Of a stretch of 64,000 nucleotides of DNA, positions 44,481 through 57,000 are shown in pieces. The stretch lies in the NCBI GenBank assembly GCA_018417955.1, contig JACTVC010000029.1:682001-746000 (forward strand), in the 5' to 3' direction. Numbering within the stretch: the stretch's first letter is position 1; every line of letters begins with the position of its first letter. This DNA comes from Laccaria trichodermophora. Taxonomy: Eukaryota > Basidiomycota > Agaricomycetes > Agaricales > Hydnangiaceae. Below the pieces are notes generated by a model. The model was not told the origin of the DNA and searched no databases. It saw nothing but the letters and a program-made list of their open reading frames with translations. The position numbers were made by a program, and so were the translations under genes.

Positions 44481-45341
44481 TCAACCACTCAAACCCCTCC
44501 TTCCCGACAATGCTCTTGACCACCTTCCCCACTGCAACCGAATCCCCCTCCTCATCCACCTTTCTCGTCCAGTGCTAATTTGTGCATCCCGCCACCATAC
44601 ACTTGCCCCTCCAAAATCAACCACGACAACCCTCTTGGGCGCAATCAAAAGATTATGCGAGAACACCTTTTCATGCATAACTCCCACCTTATTTATCCCC
44701 TTGAACACGTCTTCAAACGCCTTGACGTGCCATGCTTTCAGGAAACCTAGGTCCCTGCCAAGTTGGAGGTCATGCAAGGACACTGCATCCTCAATATACT
44801 CAACCACCAAAGCCCAACGCACGATTGCCCGTCTTTCTTCCTCCAGATCCAAATCTCCCGCTCCATGAAAACGGGGTACATCCACACCCGCAAGGCTTGT
44901 CTTGTTCAAAACTTGATACGCATCAATTTCTCTCTCCCAAGCCCACTTGGCCAGTCGATAATATCTCAACTCTCAAACCACCTCCGGCTCCAAATCGTCT
45001 GAATAATCGAGCAGGGGGTCGCCTTCCCAGAATATCACGCCGAGGGAATGGCGGTACACAACGGCTTTGAGCTCAGATCCTAACGACCACGGCCGCTTTT
45101 CCCGGAGTGTCTGCCGTCGTGTGGGCAGTAGCAGCGTTCCCACAAGGCTGAGACATACCGCGAGTTATATCTTTCAAGATGTACCGGGAGTCGAAGGAGA
45201 GAGGTGGGGATAGGCCTGGTGGTATGTTGTGAGGACGGACGACGAGTACTGGGCTTGAAGAGATGGGCGCCGTTACAACTTTTTCAGACATGAATGTAGT
45301 GGTGTGCGATGGCAGCGATGTAAGTAACATCGGTAAAAAGG
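44481..45341 (-). pseudogene. Kinase-like (phosphotransferase fold) pseudogene
   Basis: The minus strand starts MSEKVVTAPISSSPVLVVRP at about 45309. It later encodes YRLAKWAWEREIDAYQVL, ALVVEYIEDAVSLHDLQL and KVGVMHEKVFSHNLLIAP, ending in VVDFGGA. These resemble the catalytic loop (H...N) and metal-binding D-F-G of protein-kinase-like fungal proteins. A frame change lies near 45085, and an in-frame TGA follows DLEPEVV near 44980. Confidence 0.5.
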
Positions 45342-45355
45342 AAGGAAAAACGAAC

Positions 45356-45957
45356 CTCGCCAGCAACGTACTTCTGCTTGCTCAAGATCTGGTCGTATAC
45401 ACCGAGCCTCTTGTCCAAGTTCCCGATGAGTTCGTCGACAAGCTCTTGGTTGGTTGTAAGCCCATGCTTACTACACGTCACAAGCTCAGAATGTATCAAA
45501 AAAAGAACAAAGGGAGCCTGCTTACGGCTTGAACACCTTCTCGAAAACCGCCTTAGCCGCCAAAGCATCAAAGTTGTCCTTCTCAACCGACGCAGCCTGC
45601 TCAAAGATGACCTTGGCCTTGAGTTCCGTAGGGATCAGAGCCGTGCCCTGACCCGCGTATCTCTCCGCGGTGTATCGGCAGATAGCCCTACTCTCATACA
45701 AGACGAACCCGTCGTCGTCCTACAACAGCGTTGTCACGCCATGATCAAAAGATCGATAACGATGATTGAGATAGAAAACTCACGATATAGGGAACTTGGC
45801 CGAATGGCTGGTGCTTCAGAAACTTGGGTGACTTATGCTGACCAGTCGCGAAGTCAATGGGGTGGAATTCGAAGGGCACGTTCTTCTCGTGTAGGACGAT
45901 GGCAACGCGTTTAGTGTGGCAGGTGGAGAAGGAGACGTCGTAGAGTTTGAAGACCAT
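45356..45957 (-). pseudogene. Glutathione S-transferase gene, lacking its C-terminal end
   Basis: Exons 45957-45784, 45719-45526 and 45470-45356 join in phase into 161 codons. The thioredoxin-like N-terminal domain is complete (MVFKLYDVSFSTCHTKRVA, FLKHQPFGQVPYI, DGFVLYESRAICRY, with the E-S-R-A-I glutathione-binding signature). The helical domain follows as far as ILSKQKYVAGE. The expected next part (helices after the AGE motif) is absent: no usable acceptor follows, and the kinase-like sequence begins within 50 bases. Either a deletion fused the two, or the last exons are lost. Confidence 0.75.
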
Positions 45958-45959
45958 TG

Positions 45960-46700
45960 TAGCAAAAGTAGGTTGTTTTGTTAAGGGTAAAACTTCAGAG
46001 CGGTAAGGAATGATTAATGGACCTCCGTGCGGCCTTTTATAATGAGCCCAAGCCCAAGCTTCTATGACGAAGTATTAGACAAATTCGGTGTACATTATAT
46101 CGATATGCCTGAGTAAGCAGAAGTAAGCAGGATCAATTTCCAGGAACAAGCTCAAGAAGAAGTTTGACCGACAAAAGATCATCATTCCATTGGGTGCCCT
46201 TCCAATAATCTCATCCAAAGGACGTGGGCCAGGTTTGACATGACCGCAGTAAGCGCTGACGAAGAATCTCAGCATGTGACCGGTGTGACCTGGCGCGTCG
46301 GGCTGTGAACAATGTGGATGAATTTTTATTTTGCAAATCGAGATCAATGGATCCATTTGGAATTTCCTTGAAGAATTGAGGGAGATCTTTGTAGAGGCAT
46401 ATGGAACTTTCGTCGCGATGATGACTCAGTAACGGTGCAAAACGGTGCTCACTGACTTGATAAAAAGTTAAAACCACAAGGACCTACAAGTAATAACAAC
46501 ACTGTTATATAAAACAGCGCACTAGGCATAAGATTATCTGTAAAGCCACAACATAAGCACGAGAATGGCGATAAATAAGGTTTCCGGAAAGTTCTGCGCG
46601 CCACTAAACACCGTTCGGATTTCCTAGCAAGATAAATGTGAGTAACACATTGAATTTAACTTCGTCGTCCCTCATTCCTCAAAAGTTCCTCAAAACGCGT
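45960..46700. other. Segment without a recognised gene
   Basis: A minus-strand frame at 46477-46211 (EHRFAPLLSHHRDESSICLY) may be an exon remnant. I recognise no family. Confidence 0.25.
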
Positions 46701-48048
46701 CGTTAATCCTGCCACCTCTGTATCCAACATATCTCCCACCTCATTCCCATGATCCATCTGGAAAATCTCATGAACTGTTCCAAATCTTTCGTTCGAGCAA
46801 TTGATAGTTCAGCAATTCCGGATTGCAACATGCGCGCTCCAACCTCGAGCCTCCCTTGATCGGAGCAGCCTGATGCGCCCCAGACAACCCAAACCGACCC
46901 AACTGCGTTCTCCAAGCCTATCCAAACCCATTCAATCAACCAATGATCACAACCCACTACCACCAACAGAAAGGACGCACCATATTATCCTTCTCACGAA
47001 ACTTCTGGCTAAACAATTCCCGGAAATACTCAATCGGACACAAGACATAGGGAATGTTGCGAGTACTTTGCCAATTTCAAGGCTGCGTCCTTGGAGATGG
47101 TGTCTTCGTAGGGTTGGAGGACGCTTGTGATGAGGTGAGGGGAGCGGATTTGCCTGTTCCGCTGGGATCCATGCTGTGGAGGGTATAATTAGGTTTGAGT
47201 CTGCCAGCGCAGGGAAGAGAAATGGGGAAATGACGGAGGAGTCAAGGAAGGAGGAGTATAAATAGACGGGGGTTGCGAGGAAGCGAGGCTCCGATGAAGA
47301 GGACAAATGTGTGAGACTGGAGCCGGCGTTAGTTTCAAATATGGCTTGGTCCATCTCTTCAGGCTTTTCATATGCGAGGCTAAGAGTGGCTTCATCAACG
47401 GAGTCCGGATAGTTCCTTGGTGTAGGCTTCCAGGCGGGCGGCTTTAGCACAGGCGGAGGCGACGATAAAGACCACGGCATTGACGTCTCATGGTTCGGCT
47501 TGCCCTTGGACGATGTAGACGTCAATTTGTTTTGAGATTTCGATGTCTCGCTCCGAAACAAATTGCAGAAATGTAAACTGGAGATTTTGAGTAAATAGGT
47601 GACTTAGATGGAAGCAGAACATACCTTTCCGAAACCGTTGTCGCCCAACAAGCCATACCGCTGGCCGTAGTTCAGCGGAATTTCCGTAACTTCAATAAGG
47701 AGCCTGCCATGGAATGACAGTGTGTACGCGTATCGTGCCCCTTCATATTCAACTGGAGGGGTTCTGGTAAGAAATACTGAACAAGACACTGGATCGCAAT
47801 CAGCTCGGAGCTGATGCTCACTCTTCACGACGACGACGACGTACCTATCAGTAGCCAAATTGAACTTGGCCATGCTCGTCAGATCCTCCCGGCTCCCCGC
47901 TTTGCTGCAGACTCGTCAAGGGTGTGATGGTTCCCCATTCATTTGAGCCCGTCAGCGTCGAGGTCGACGTTGAAGCGTCGGTGGCTGCTGCTCCGTTTTT
48001 CCTTGCGGCTTTTTCTGCGAAGCGCTTTGTTTTGACGCTGAGTGGCAT
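46700..48048 (-). pseudogene. ARB1: ABC-F ATPase (ARB1/ABCF2-like) pseudogene
   Basis: The minus strand begins MPLSVKTKRFAEKAARKNGA at 48048. After a frame change it continues TSMAKFNLATDR, SFHGRLLIEVTEIPLNYGQR and GLLGDNGFGK, where the family has a GENGSGKST Walker A: the Ser is replaced by Phe, and the motif is then split by an intron at about 47623-47575. FVSERDIEISKQIDVYIVQG follows, then a stop. Further ABC-F pieces (SVDEATLSLAYEKPEEMDQA) lie near 47400. The signature, Walker B and second cassette are not recognisable. The normal protein is a cytosolic ribosome-biogenesis factor, so an intact copy is expected elsewhere. Confidence 0.75.
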
Positions 48049-48049
48049 G

Positions 48050-50456
48050 GTGGTTTGGGAATGAGCGCTGAGCGCTGAGCCCCAGTGAAAATGACGGAAA
48101 ACCAAACCGAACCACACTGAGCTAATTATAAACAACCCAACGTCATCGATCCAAATCGAGCTGCGCTTGACACCTTGCTTGACACGATTGAAGGCAAATT
48201 GAAGGAAATCCATCCCACCACTCGTCCAATTCCTCTGCAACAGTCTGAAACCCCATGAGTTCTGCTGCGTCGACGCACTCCTGAGAAATTTGCCCGGCGA
48301 ATGTGCTCCGTTGCGCAAACCGACTCCCCAACCCCACACCAAATCACAACACGTGCACGCCTCAGCACTTTTTCTTTATTTACATTACTCCCCTCTCGCT
48401 CCCACAGCCTCTCCGTCGCCCTCCTCCTCCTCACCACATTACTATCTCGCGCCGTCTCCACGATACTTCCACCAAACGATCTCCCGGCCAGCCGCCGTTG
48501 CGTCACCTCTCTGGCTCCAGTCGCTCTACGATGCAGATGAGTCTTGTTAAGGGAGAAGACCAGAGGTCGTCGATGGGTATTTCGACCGTTGTATGCGGTT
48601 TTCCATGTGACGGCATTTGTGCTAGGAACTAGTAAGAATCCCCTTTGCTTTGGTGAAGAATCTAAGTTGATTTGTATGCGGCGTACGTAACAGAGGCGGG
48701 TTGGTGGCGGGACAAAAAAATAAACGGTACGTTCCATCATTTCGAACAATACTCTCTCATAACTCCCGTTTACGTAGCGGCACGCAACGTACTTGGTCCT
48801 CAAGCAAGCTCCGTTTCCTCATCAACACTCCTCGCTCTCTGATCGCCTCGCTCAGGCCAGTGACTGTTTTAGTAGGTCACTTCAACTGCTTGCGCTTAAA
48901 TTTCTCACTGACTCTGTTTTTCAAGTACCTGACATGGCGTAGAACCCAAGTAGAACCCGCGTGGTGTGGTAAGTCGTCTTTCCTTCGCCTTTTCCGTTCT
49001 TTTCTGACTTGGAGATTTCGGTTGCACCTTTCAATTTGGCTCGCTTAGGTCTCCGGCGCACTCTATGCCGCTCCTTGCCATTCTCAGTCACTTTTGCTCA
49101 ACGGCCAAGTCTTGGAATGGATTTTGAAAGTCTCGATTTCACTCTATTCCATTCGATATGCTCAGACACTTAGTTTCTGTCTGGATTGATGTGGTTTGGT
49201 CGTACTGTCCACCTGCAATTCACTCTCGTTAGTTAGGACTCTTAGATTAGATTCGGTTAGACGGCTATAGATGGGGCTGGGTTTAAAATCCAGCCAAACT
49301 TGTAAATGTCTCTATCGTCGAGCCAAATCTAATTTTTTAGATTTGGCTCGACCTAGCCCTCATTTTCACTGCTGAGCATCGATCAATACACAAGCCAAAA
49401 CAAGTTGTGCCTTCGCACTTAACGGGTTTACATAACGCTTTACTGACGGATTGGGCCAAATCGTGCCGCTGTATCGTCTCAACGAATTTTTACACACCGA
49501 TGGTTATAATCCTATAACGGTTAAGAGAGAAACATAAGGAACTCAAGGACATTTGCTGACCTGTCCGAGGTAGGTCGAGTTGAGATCAAGGGGAAATAGA
49601 AAATGCAGACGCAATAATGAGCGTGGAATGGTGTACTACGATAGCATTCAAGGCCAAATCGATCGCACCAGAATTGACAGTGGTAGGTTGGTGGTACTTA
49701 GGCTGCAGGCTCCGAATGATAAAGGGACAACCTGCAAGAGCCACGCGTTTGTATATAGACTCCTTCGGGGCATAGACAACTTCTGAAGTGTGGGTCAATC
49801 TGAATGATGGCCATGAGTCGATTGTTGGAAAATGTAGAGTGGCTTGAGACTGAGTCAACGGGAGCGAAACCTGTGAACATAAGTAAACCCCCTAGGGGAG
49901 AGATGGCCTCTTCAAAATTCTCGGTAATTCCGAATGGCGATGAGTCGACACCGTAGATTTTGACGTCGTCGTACGGGCCGCCCGCGGGAGTTTGCGGTAA
50001 TGCGAATGAGGTAAGGGAAGAAGGGAATGAATCCCTTGGAGGCGCTGGTGGTATGAACAGATCCTGGTCAATACTCTCTAGTCGACTGAAGTCTCGTCAG
50101 GATACATGAAAAGGGTTGACACCAAAGCCGACGGGTACGTAGGGTAATGTTCTTTCCGTTCACAAAAGTCGCGCTTCACGGCGTAAGTACGCCATTTGAG
50201 TCGTCAGCTGCACAATGTTACGGAAGATGAGCTTGCTGACCTCGGCTGATGGCCCGAAGTTCGCACTGCTCCCAAGCACGAGAAAACACTGCTGGCTTGC
50301 GTACAAAAACAGCCTAAAGTTCACTTCAGTTGCCCAGGTTTCTGCCGAGTGAAGCATCTAGCAGCTAATCGCCTTCTACAACTCTCTAACCCACTAAACC
50401 GTGAGCTCTCCCCATATCTTTGCGCATTGTGCATGGACTTACAATCGTTGTAGATC
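48050..50456. other. Intergenic region without a supported gene
   Basis: No protein domain is recognised. A minus-strand frame at 48337-48143 (QECVDAAELMGFQTVAEELD) could be an exon. A perfect 16-pair hairpin occupies 49317-49352. Confidence 0.3.
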
Positions 50457-50930
50457 ATGGTTTTAGTCGCGATTCAGTCCGTTCAGTTCCCCAACCACTA
50501 CGTCCGTCTCGACGGGCATGGTGTCACTAGTTTCACCGGCTCTGGCGGTGGCACAATCAACGCCCAAACCTTCATCGGTACCTACGAAACCTACACTCTT
50601 GTGGTAAACGATGATGGGACTGTCTCATTCAAGTCCACCGTCTTCGACAACGTTTTGCTCCGCCTCGATGCAAGCGGAGTCACCGCGGGCCAGAACCTCG
50701 CCTCTGGCGGTGGCACTGTCAACGCTCAGTACACCGCTCCTTCTTTGGAGCGATTCAAAATTCACAAGAAGGATGACCCTGCTGGAACGTACCAGGGAAT
50801 TGTTGGCATTGAGTCGGCCGCATCCCCAGGGAGGTACTTGAGGTTGGATGGCACTGCGAATAAGGTCAGTGTACAGGGCGTGTTTAAGACCTACGAGTCC
50901 TTCAAGCTTTTGGTTGTATCCAGTAGATAA
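50457..50930 (+). CDS. Small beta-trefoil protein (fascin-like or lectin-like)
   Basis: An intronless frame encodes 157 residues with no signal peptide. Three internal repeats of about 50 residues are evident from their recurring cores: FPNHYVRLDGHGV...GGGTINAQ, FDNVLLRLDASGV...GGGTVNAQ and SPGRYLRLDGTANKV. Each ends in an aromatic-hydrophobic strand (YETYTLVV, LERFKIHK, YESFKLLV). This threefold pattern is typical of single-domain beta-trefoils such as fungal cytosolic lectins and fascin or actin-crosslinking-like folds. The absence of a signal sequence fits the cytoplasmic lectins of mushrooms. The frame is intact and lies in unique DNA. Ligand and function cannot be told from the sequence. 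Confidence 0.8.
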   Translation: MVLVAIQSVQFPNHYVRLDGHGVTSFTGSGGGTINAQTFIGTYETYTLVVNDDGTVSFKSTVFDNVLLRLDASGVTAGQNLASGGGTVNAQYTAPSLERFKIHKKDDPAGTYQGIVGIESAASPGRYLRLDGTANKVSVQGVFKTYESFKLLVVSSR

Positions 50931-52091
50931 TTCGCCATAGGGGGCAGGACTCAGTGTCTGCACGGACTTGATACCTGAAGTACAGTAAATCTTGCATGTG
51001 CCACAACCAGAATACAACGTTTGCGTGTCTGCCATTATCTTGATGACGACTAACATCTACAAGCTTTTTCCGAGTCAGCTCGAGATTCTTAAGAAAAGAA
51101 TTAATATGTTGAATAATTGAACATGTCGCTAGCTGCAACCTTCACAATTCTCAATCGAGCACCCGTAGAACATGTCCGCTTCTGCCTCAGTTTGCTTCCC
51201 GCCCTCCTGGGGGTTTTTGTTTACGAAAGAAATTACGCGATAATATGCTTGCTGCTTACCTTTTTGAATTCAAATCCTCGTCGGTATTTAACTCGATTAC
51301 GTGCTTCGGGACTCTCAAAGATTCTTGCCTTACACCATCTTTATCCAGCTGCTCAAACATCGACTTGTGTTTCCTGTAGCAATGGTAATCAGAGGCGTCA
51401 ATATATAGAACGCTAAAATTCCCAACTAAAAAATACCTACATTTTCCCAATCCAGAACGATTACCCATTTACCGTCCTTAAGGATAGTGGTTGTTAGGTG
51501 TTGACCTCCATCTAGGATAACATTCCATCATTCAGGTGCACATCAGGAGGGGAGGGCGAATTTGAGAATTCCGTTAGGGCCGAAGACGATTACGCCGAGG
51601 CGTGGCAAGAGGAGAGTCAAATGAGTTGAAGGGGGCAAGACGGGAGTAGAAGTTGGGAACGGCGGTAAGAGGACGGCTTGGTGTAAGAAGTGGGAGGCAA
51701 AGACGAGGGGAGAGTGTATGCGGAATATGGTGTAAGAGGAATAGTCGTGACGAGAGACGAGAGACGGAAAAGTTGAGGAGCGGTGGAGGTGAGAGTAGCG
51801 TGAAGAATCGGCGTGGGGAAATTGAAATGACGCAACCGCTGACACGTGACTCTTTTTCTTCCGAACTAACTAAAGTCCATGGAATTCGCGATGAAAGGCA
51901 ATGTTTAGATGGCAATGGCTGAGCTAACACCTAGGAAAGTGTTGCTCGGAAATTGGTTCGGACAAAATCATTCTTCACCACGTGGAGCGGCACGGTCCAT
52001 GCCAAGTTTAGCAGTGCACCTTCGACTCCGAACTTCATGTTTGCCTTTTCAACCCGAGCCCCCTTCTTCCTCGTGCCCCGTTCTCTTCTCC
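50931..52091. other. Intergenic region without a supported gene
   Basis: Short frames overlap on both strands at 51543-51930 in a purine/pyrimidine-biased stretch. None shows a domain. Confidence 0.3.
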
Positions 52092-53482
52092 ATGGCCGGC
52101 TTTGGGAGATTCGATACCTTGTGCAGAAGTACACCAAGTTACCCATGGTGTAACCTCTTCTACAGACAGGTGCGTCGAGGCCACTTTGAGTCCTCCTACG
52201 TTGCGTTCAAAATACTTTTCACAGCTCCAACGAGTCGACCCAAAAGCACTCACAGGAGTATAGAAAGATCCAAACACTGCTCCTACTGGCATCAATCCAA
52301 AATGCGGTATTCCACGCACGGGGCCTGGCTCCAGATCTCTTGGCAACATTGCGAACATCGTTGTGTGTGCCCTCAGCTTCTGGATCGTTGTTGGGTTACT
52401 CTTCCGGCGTAACAGGCGGAAAACGGCCGTCAGTACATTTCCTCCCATCTCACGTCTTTTTTGGCTCCCTAATCCTTGCTTAATTCCTTCCATTTTGCAG
52501 GTCGTTTGGAATTTAGGACTTTCCTAATCTTATACCTTATCCCACTCGCACTTCAACTTTTTACGACGGGATCTTTTTTGAAGCAAGGGTCGATGGCGTT
52601 GGTCGTTTTTACTGCTTTTCATGCCGGCGTCGTCGTAGCATTCTTTTGGGGTCTGCTCGCCAACGCCATTGTCGCTACGCAGGTCGTCGCTGATGGAACT
52701 TTGGTGACAACGATTGTGAGTTCATTTGCGCCATCATATTTTACTACTTCATTTTCAAACTTCCAAGCTGTTAATGCCTTCTCCGTCATTTTATTTGGTG
52801 GTACGGTATACATCTCACTGGACGTCGTGTTAGGTGTCACCACAACTATCAGCGGTGCATCCACTCCACCTTCGACAATCAAGAGTATGCCTCTATTCGT
52901 CAAGACGCCAGCACTGTGAGTTCTACTCTTCTCCCTTCACACCGTGACTTAGACATGTAGTTCCGCCCTCATCTTTATGGTCATCATGTCACAGATCACT
53001 GTCAATGTCCTGAACGAACACAGACCCATGGTCCTTTATGTATTTATGACTATCTCCTTTATTTTCGCACAACTCGTATGGTTTCTTTTGGGTCCAGTGA
53101 TATGTTTTGTACGTTTTTCAGATAAACCAAGCACACTTTTGGTGCTCACAATATGGCGGAACAGGGATCTGCAAGAAAGGTAGATGGTTCGTTCATTGCC
53201 ACCCTCCTGGAAACTCTCTGCGTTTGGCTACTTTACCTGGCGTGGAAAAGCATCATCACGGAAGGCATGTTCCTCGCCTCTCTTGTTTTGCTCATTATTC
53301 ATACGCTGCTAGATGCCTGGGACAACGTCTATCCAGGGTTATTAAGTTTTATAGGTGGTTATATCACCCCTCTTGTTCATGTTAATTATCCAAATTACAC
53401 CATTTCTCTCATTCACAATGGATCATACGAACATCAACGGTTGCTCCACACAATGCTCACAGCCCAAAAAAAGCAGTCTTGA
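52092..53482 (+). pseudogene. CHS7: Chitin synthase export chaperone Chs7-like gene with a premature stop
   Basis: The start MAGFGRFDTLCRSTPSYPWC leads through the intron 52170-52224 into an exon where TAG (52261-52263) interrupts LTGV and KDPNTAPTGINPKCGIPR. The family continues with GPGSRSLGNIANIVVCALSF. After the intron 52433-52500 it reads LEFRTFLILYLIPLALQLFTT, GSFLKQGSMALVVFTAFHAG, LLANAIVATQVVADGTL and GGTVYISLDVVLG. Near 53163 comes KVDGSFIATLLETLCVWLLY. Several hydrophobic helices match the polytopic ER chaperone that lets chitin synthase leave the ER. One exon join near 52716-52768 is out of phase by one base, and the C-terminal end may need a GC-AG intron near 53270. Decay is therefore probably more than a single stop. 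Confidence 0.8.
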
Positions 53483-54081
53483 TAGAAAAGGAGTTTCGAC
53501 AAGATGAAATGGGAGGGTCCTCCATTTTCTGATGACAACTGTTACATAGGAAAATTTGGAGGGAATACCTTAACCGTTCCGGGTCAGTTCTATGAGACAT
53601 TCCCAGATTCTTCAGTATATTCTTCGTCAGTTCCTCCTCGTAGACAAAGGACTATGACCGAAGGATGTCTCGGAAGAGGGTTCGATGTTTCCTGGTCTAG
53701 AAGAGTATCTGCGCGCGAGTGAAAGGCTATACCAAGGACATCATACAGGGAAGAAAGAAGCCGAGTAAGGGACGTACCAGTAACCAATCTGAAAGAACCC
53801 TTGTTTATGTCCTCAGTGCTGTCCGTTTTGATGATATGTGTAGCAGTACTTGGATATAGAACGTGAGCAAAGGTGGCATCGTAAAAAACCTTGATCTAAA
53901 TCAAAAGAAAACGATGACAGAAAGACAACGGGTGAGGGAAATATCATGTGGCCGTGCCGCTTTTGAAAATTTGTCGGTCAATTAGTTGAATTAATAGGGA
54001 AAAAATAAATAGTCTAAGTACAAAGTTGAAAGCACAAGTGACAGCGAAAAGCGATGGTGATTCGTGAAATAAGAAAAACTG
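53483..54081. other. Intergenic region between converging genes
   Basis: No gene is supported. It holds the 3' flanks of the Chs7-like sequence and of adenylate cyclase. Confidence 0.35.
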
Positions 54082-57000
54082 CTAAAGACCTTGTAGGACA
54101 GAGGCGATGTGTTGCAACGTCCCTTCTTCAAGCACGCCACCTTCCAATAGCGCGGAGAGGAATTTGTTCTTGTCAACACTGGTTGGGCGGAATTTGTTAA
54201 CCAATGTCGAGAGGGCATTCTCGATTCGAACGGACAGCGAATCAAGAACCAGCATGAGATCCATGTCAGAGGACTGATCGTTCATCGGAGGTAAGAGAAG
54301 GTCGGGATCGGCGTTGAAGATTCCAGAGGGTGTCTGACTCTCAGATTCATTCTCAAGGCTGATAGTCTCAAGACTAGCTTTGCGGTCAGATGGCGCTTGG
54401 AAGACACGTCCAGATGCAAGGGCTTCGATTCTAAGGCACAATATTCCCAATTCACGTGTCTGTGGGGCACTAAATTGAACGCGTGAGCCAGATGCACTGG
54501 GATTAGAGGGACCGTCTTTCAACTCCTGCCGTCCTTCCAGGCCCAAAGGATATATGAGCGTCAAGAGCTCTGGCAGTTCAAGGCCCTTGAGCTTGACTTC
54601 ACCAACAGTAATGACCTCGACACCCATGCGCTTGATTGCGTCGATTGCTTGCTGCGGTTGAAGTTTGGAGTAATCTGTTTCCGACTCACTCTCCAGAATC
54701 TTTGCATTGATCTCGCGGATGATCTCTGTGCTGCACATGATCTGACCACCTCCAGCACTGCTGTTGATCCGAGCAGAACGATTCACCATGGGCCCAAAGT
54801 AATCCATCCGATGGGTGATAGGATCTGGCTCACACACGGGCGAACCGCAGTGTATCCCCATCCGAACGGACAATCCACGAGCAACAAGCCGACCTTGAGA
54901 ATCCTCGAGGGGTTTCCCATCCTCGCACTCCAAAAGCTCCAAGGGCCAGGCCTCATGCAATAGCTGAACTTGCACCGTGAGAGCCCACCATACGGCAGCC
55001 AGCGCTGTGGGGAACGAACACATAAAGGCGTCACCCTCCGTTTTCACTTCGTATCCACCACAGAACCGGAGTTGGCGACGTAGAAGGTTGTTATGCAACC
55101 GCATCGCCGAAGGCATACCCGGATTTGCTTCCCAAAGGTGTGTAGAATTTCGGATATCAGTAAACACAAGCGCGAGATGGCCAACCGGCGCAGGTACTTC
55201 GATATCGAGCCTAGCAATGCTGCGATCAAGAATCTCGTCCTTCTTCCGTGTTCGGTACATCTGGGGGTCAACAACATTATCCAAAGTAGGCTGTCGAGAT
55301 CTTGACGACTTGAATAGGTCCGCCACCCAAATCACCATGATCATCGTACTCCCGTCCGCCCCATAGCTAATCGCGAAATCACGAAGTTTCTGAGCAGCAA
55401 TCATAGGATCAGGGCGTTCCGTTCTCGCCACAGTGCGAGCAATGTCCACCGCAGTTTGGTATGAGATGTAATCCCACAGCCCACAGTTGGCCACGATGAC
55501 GAACTCGTCGAGATCTGCCAGGTCCCATACGCAGATATCAGGGCGCGCGTTAACGATGGGGAGGAGCGAATAGTACCCGAACGACCTAGACACGTCCACT
55601 TCGTCGTTGACAAGTCCAGGTGGTGACACCCATCCCTCAGCTGCACGGATACGAGAAGTCTCATTCCTATCAAACGGATCGTGCTTCTTGGAGACACCCT
55701 GAGCCACACCCTGCCTCGACACAACGGCCAGTGCATTCCCAGCATTGGCCACGTACATCGTCTTCTTCACAAAATAAAGCACAATGCCAGACGCCCCGCT
55801 TCTCAAAGTAGCAGGATCCACAAACGTGCTGCTGCTGGTCCCCGTCGTCCCACTCGACTGCGACATCTTGCAATTACTCGAAAACAGCATGTCGTGCAAG
55901 TCCTGGTTCAGCTTTAAAAAAGTACGACGGAGCGCATCCGGGATGACCTCTCCCCGATGAGGGTCCAATGCATCCAACTGCAACAAGAACTGGCTGACAA
56001 AACGATCATGAAGGAACTTTGAGAGTCGATTTGCGCTTGAACCTGGGAGGAGGCTCGAAGGCGGCCGCGATCGACCGAACATCGCGAATATAGCCTCTCC
56101 CTTCCGCCCAGGGAACTCATGAACAAGATCGAGCATGTTGAGGGAATCATGTCGCCCAAGAGCGTCAGCTATGCCATAAGCCATGCCGCAGACGGTAGAC
56201 GAAGAGGTTCGCACGCGACGGTCATCGCTCTCGTCTGGAATGTCGACTGTTGCATCTGCACTTGTAGTGGTAATGGTGACGTCCATCAAGCCAAGTACGC
56301 GGAGCTGTGTGAGGTCTGTAAACCCGGAAAGCGTTCGATGGCCTATTGCTGTTGGATCCCTACTCGAAAGACGGTGATTTGAATATAACCTCGTAGGCTC
56401 AGCTTTAATTTGTAGACGTTTGTTTCCAGACAAGTTGAGGTACTTTAGGTTCTTGTTAAAGTTCCTGCAAAAAAAAATCAGAGAGGGATCCACAGCTCCA
56501 ACGAAAGAAAAAAGCAGGGCTCACCAATTCCAATCAAACTCCCAATTATTAATATTATACTTCAACAAATTACTCCCCACATCCAAATTCGTCAAATTCT
56601 TAACCTTGCACAGCTCCTGCGGCAACGTCTGCAACTTGTTCCCATTCAAGAAAAGCGTAGACAGGCACTTCAGCCTCGGCAGATCCTCTGTCGGTATACT
56701 TGCCAACCTATTCCCACTAAGATACAACTCTTCAAGCTGCGTCATATTCCGGAAGAACGAAGGCGGAAGTTCTTGAATCTCGTTGAAAGACAGATTCAAA
56801 ACCTTCAGCTCCTTGAATATCATCAACGGCTGGAGGACGTCGTCCGTTAACCTATTCTCTCCCAAATAGAGCTTTTCAAGCGAATACACAAGAGGTGGGA
56901 GGTTCCCGCCCACGGTTAACGACGTCGTCGACGTCTTCCTCTCAATAGTTGGCACGCAAAGGTTGTTCTCAACTGAAGGAGGAGGAGAAGAAGCTTCTTG

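Noticed and set aside
48126..48803. A 225-codon minus-strand frame upstream of the ABC-F pseudogene
   Set aside because: It has a basic, irregular composition, overlaps plausible plus-strand promoter sequence and shows no domain.
51543..51930. Overlapping frames on both strands
   Set aside because: They sit in a purine/pyrimidine-biased stretch with no recognisable domain or splice pattern.
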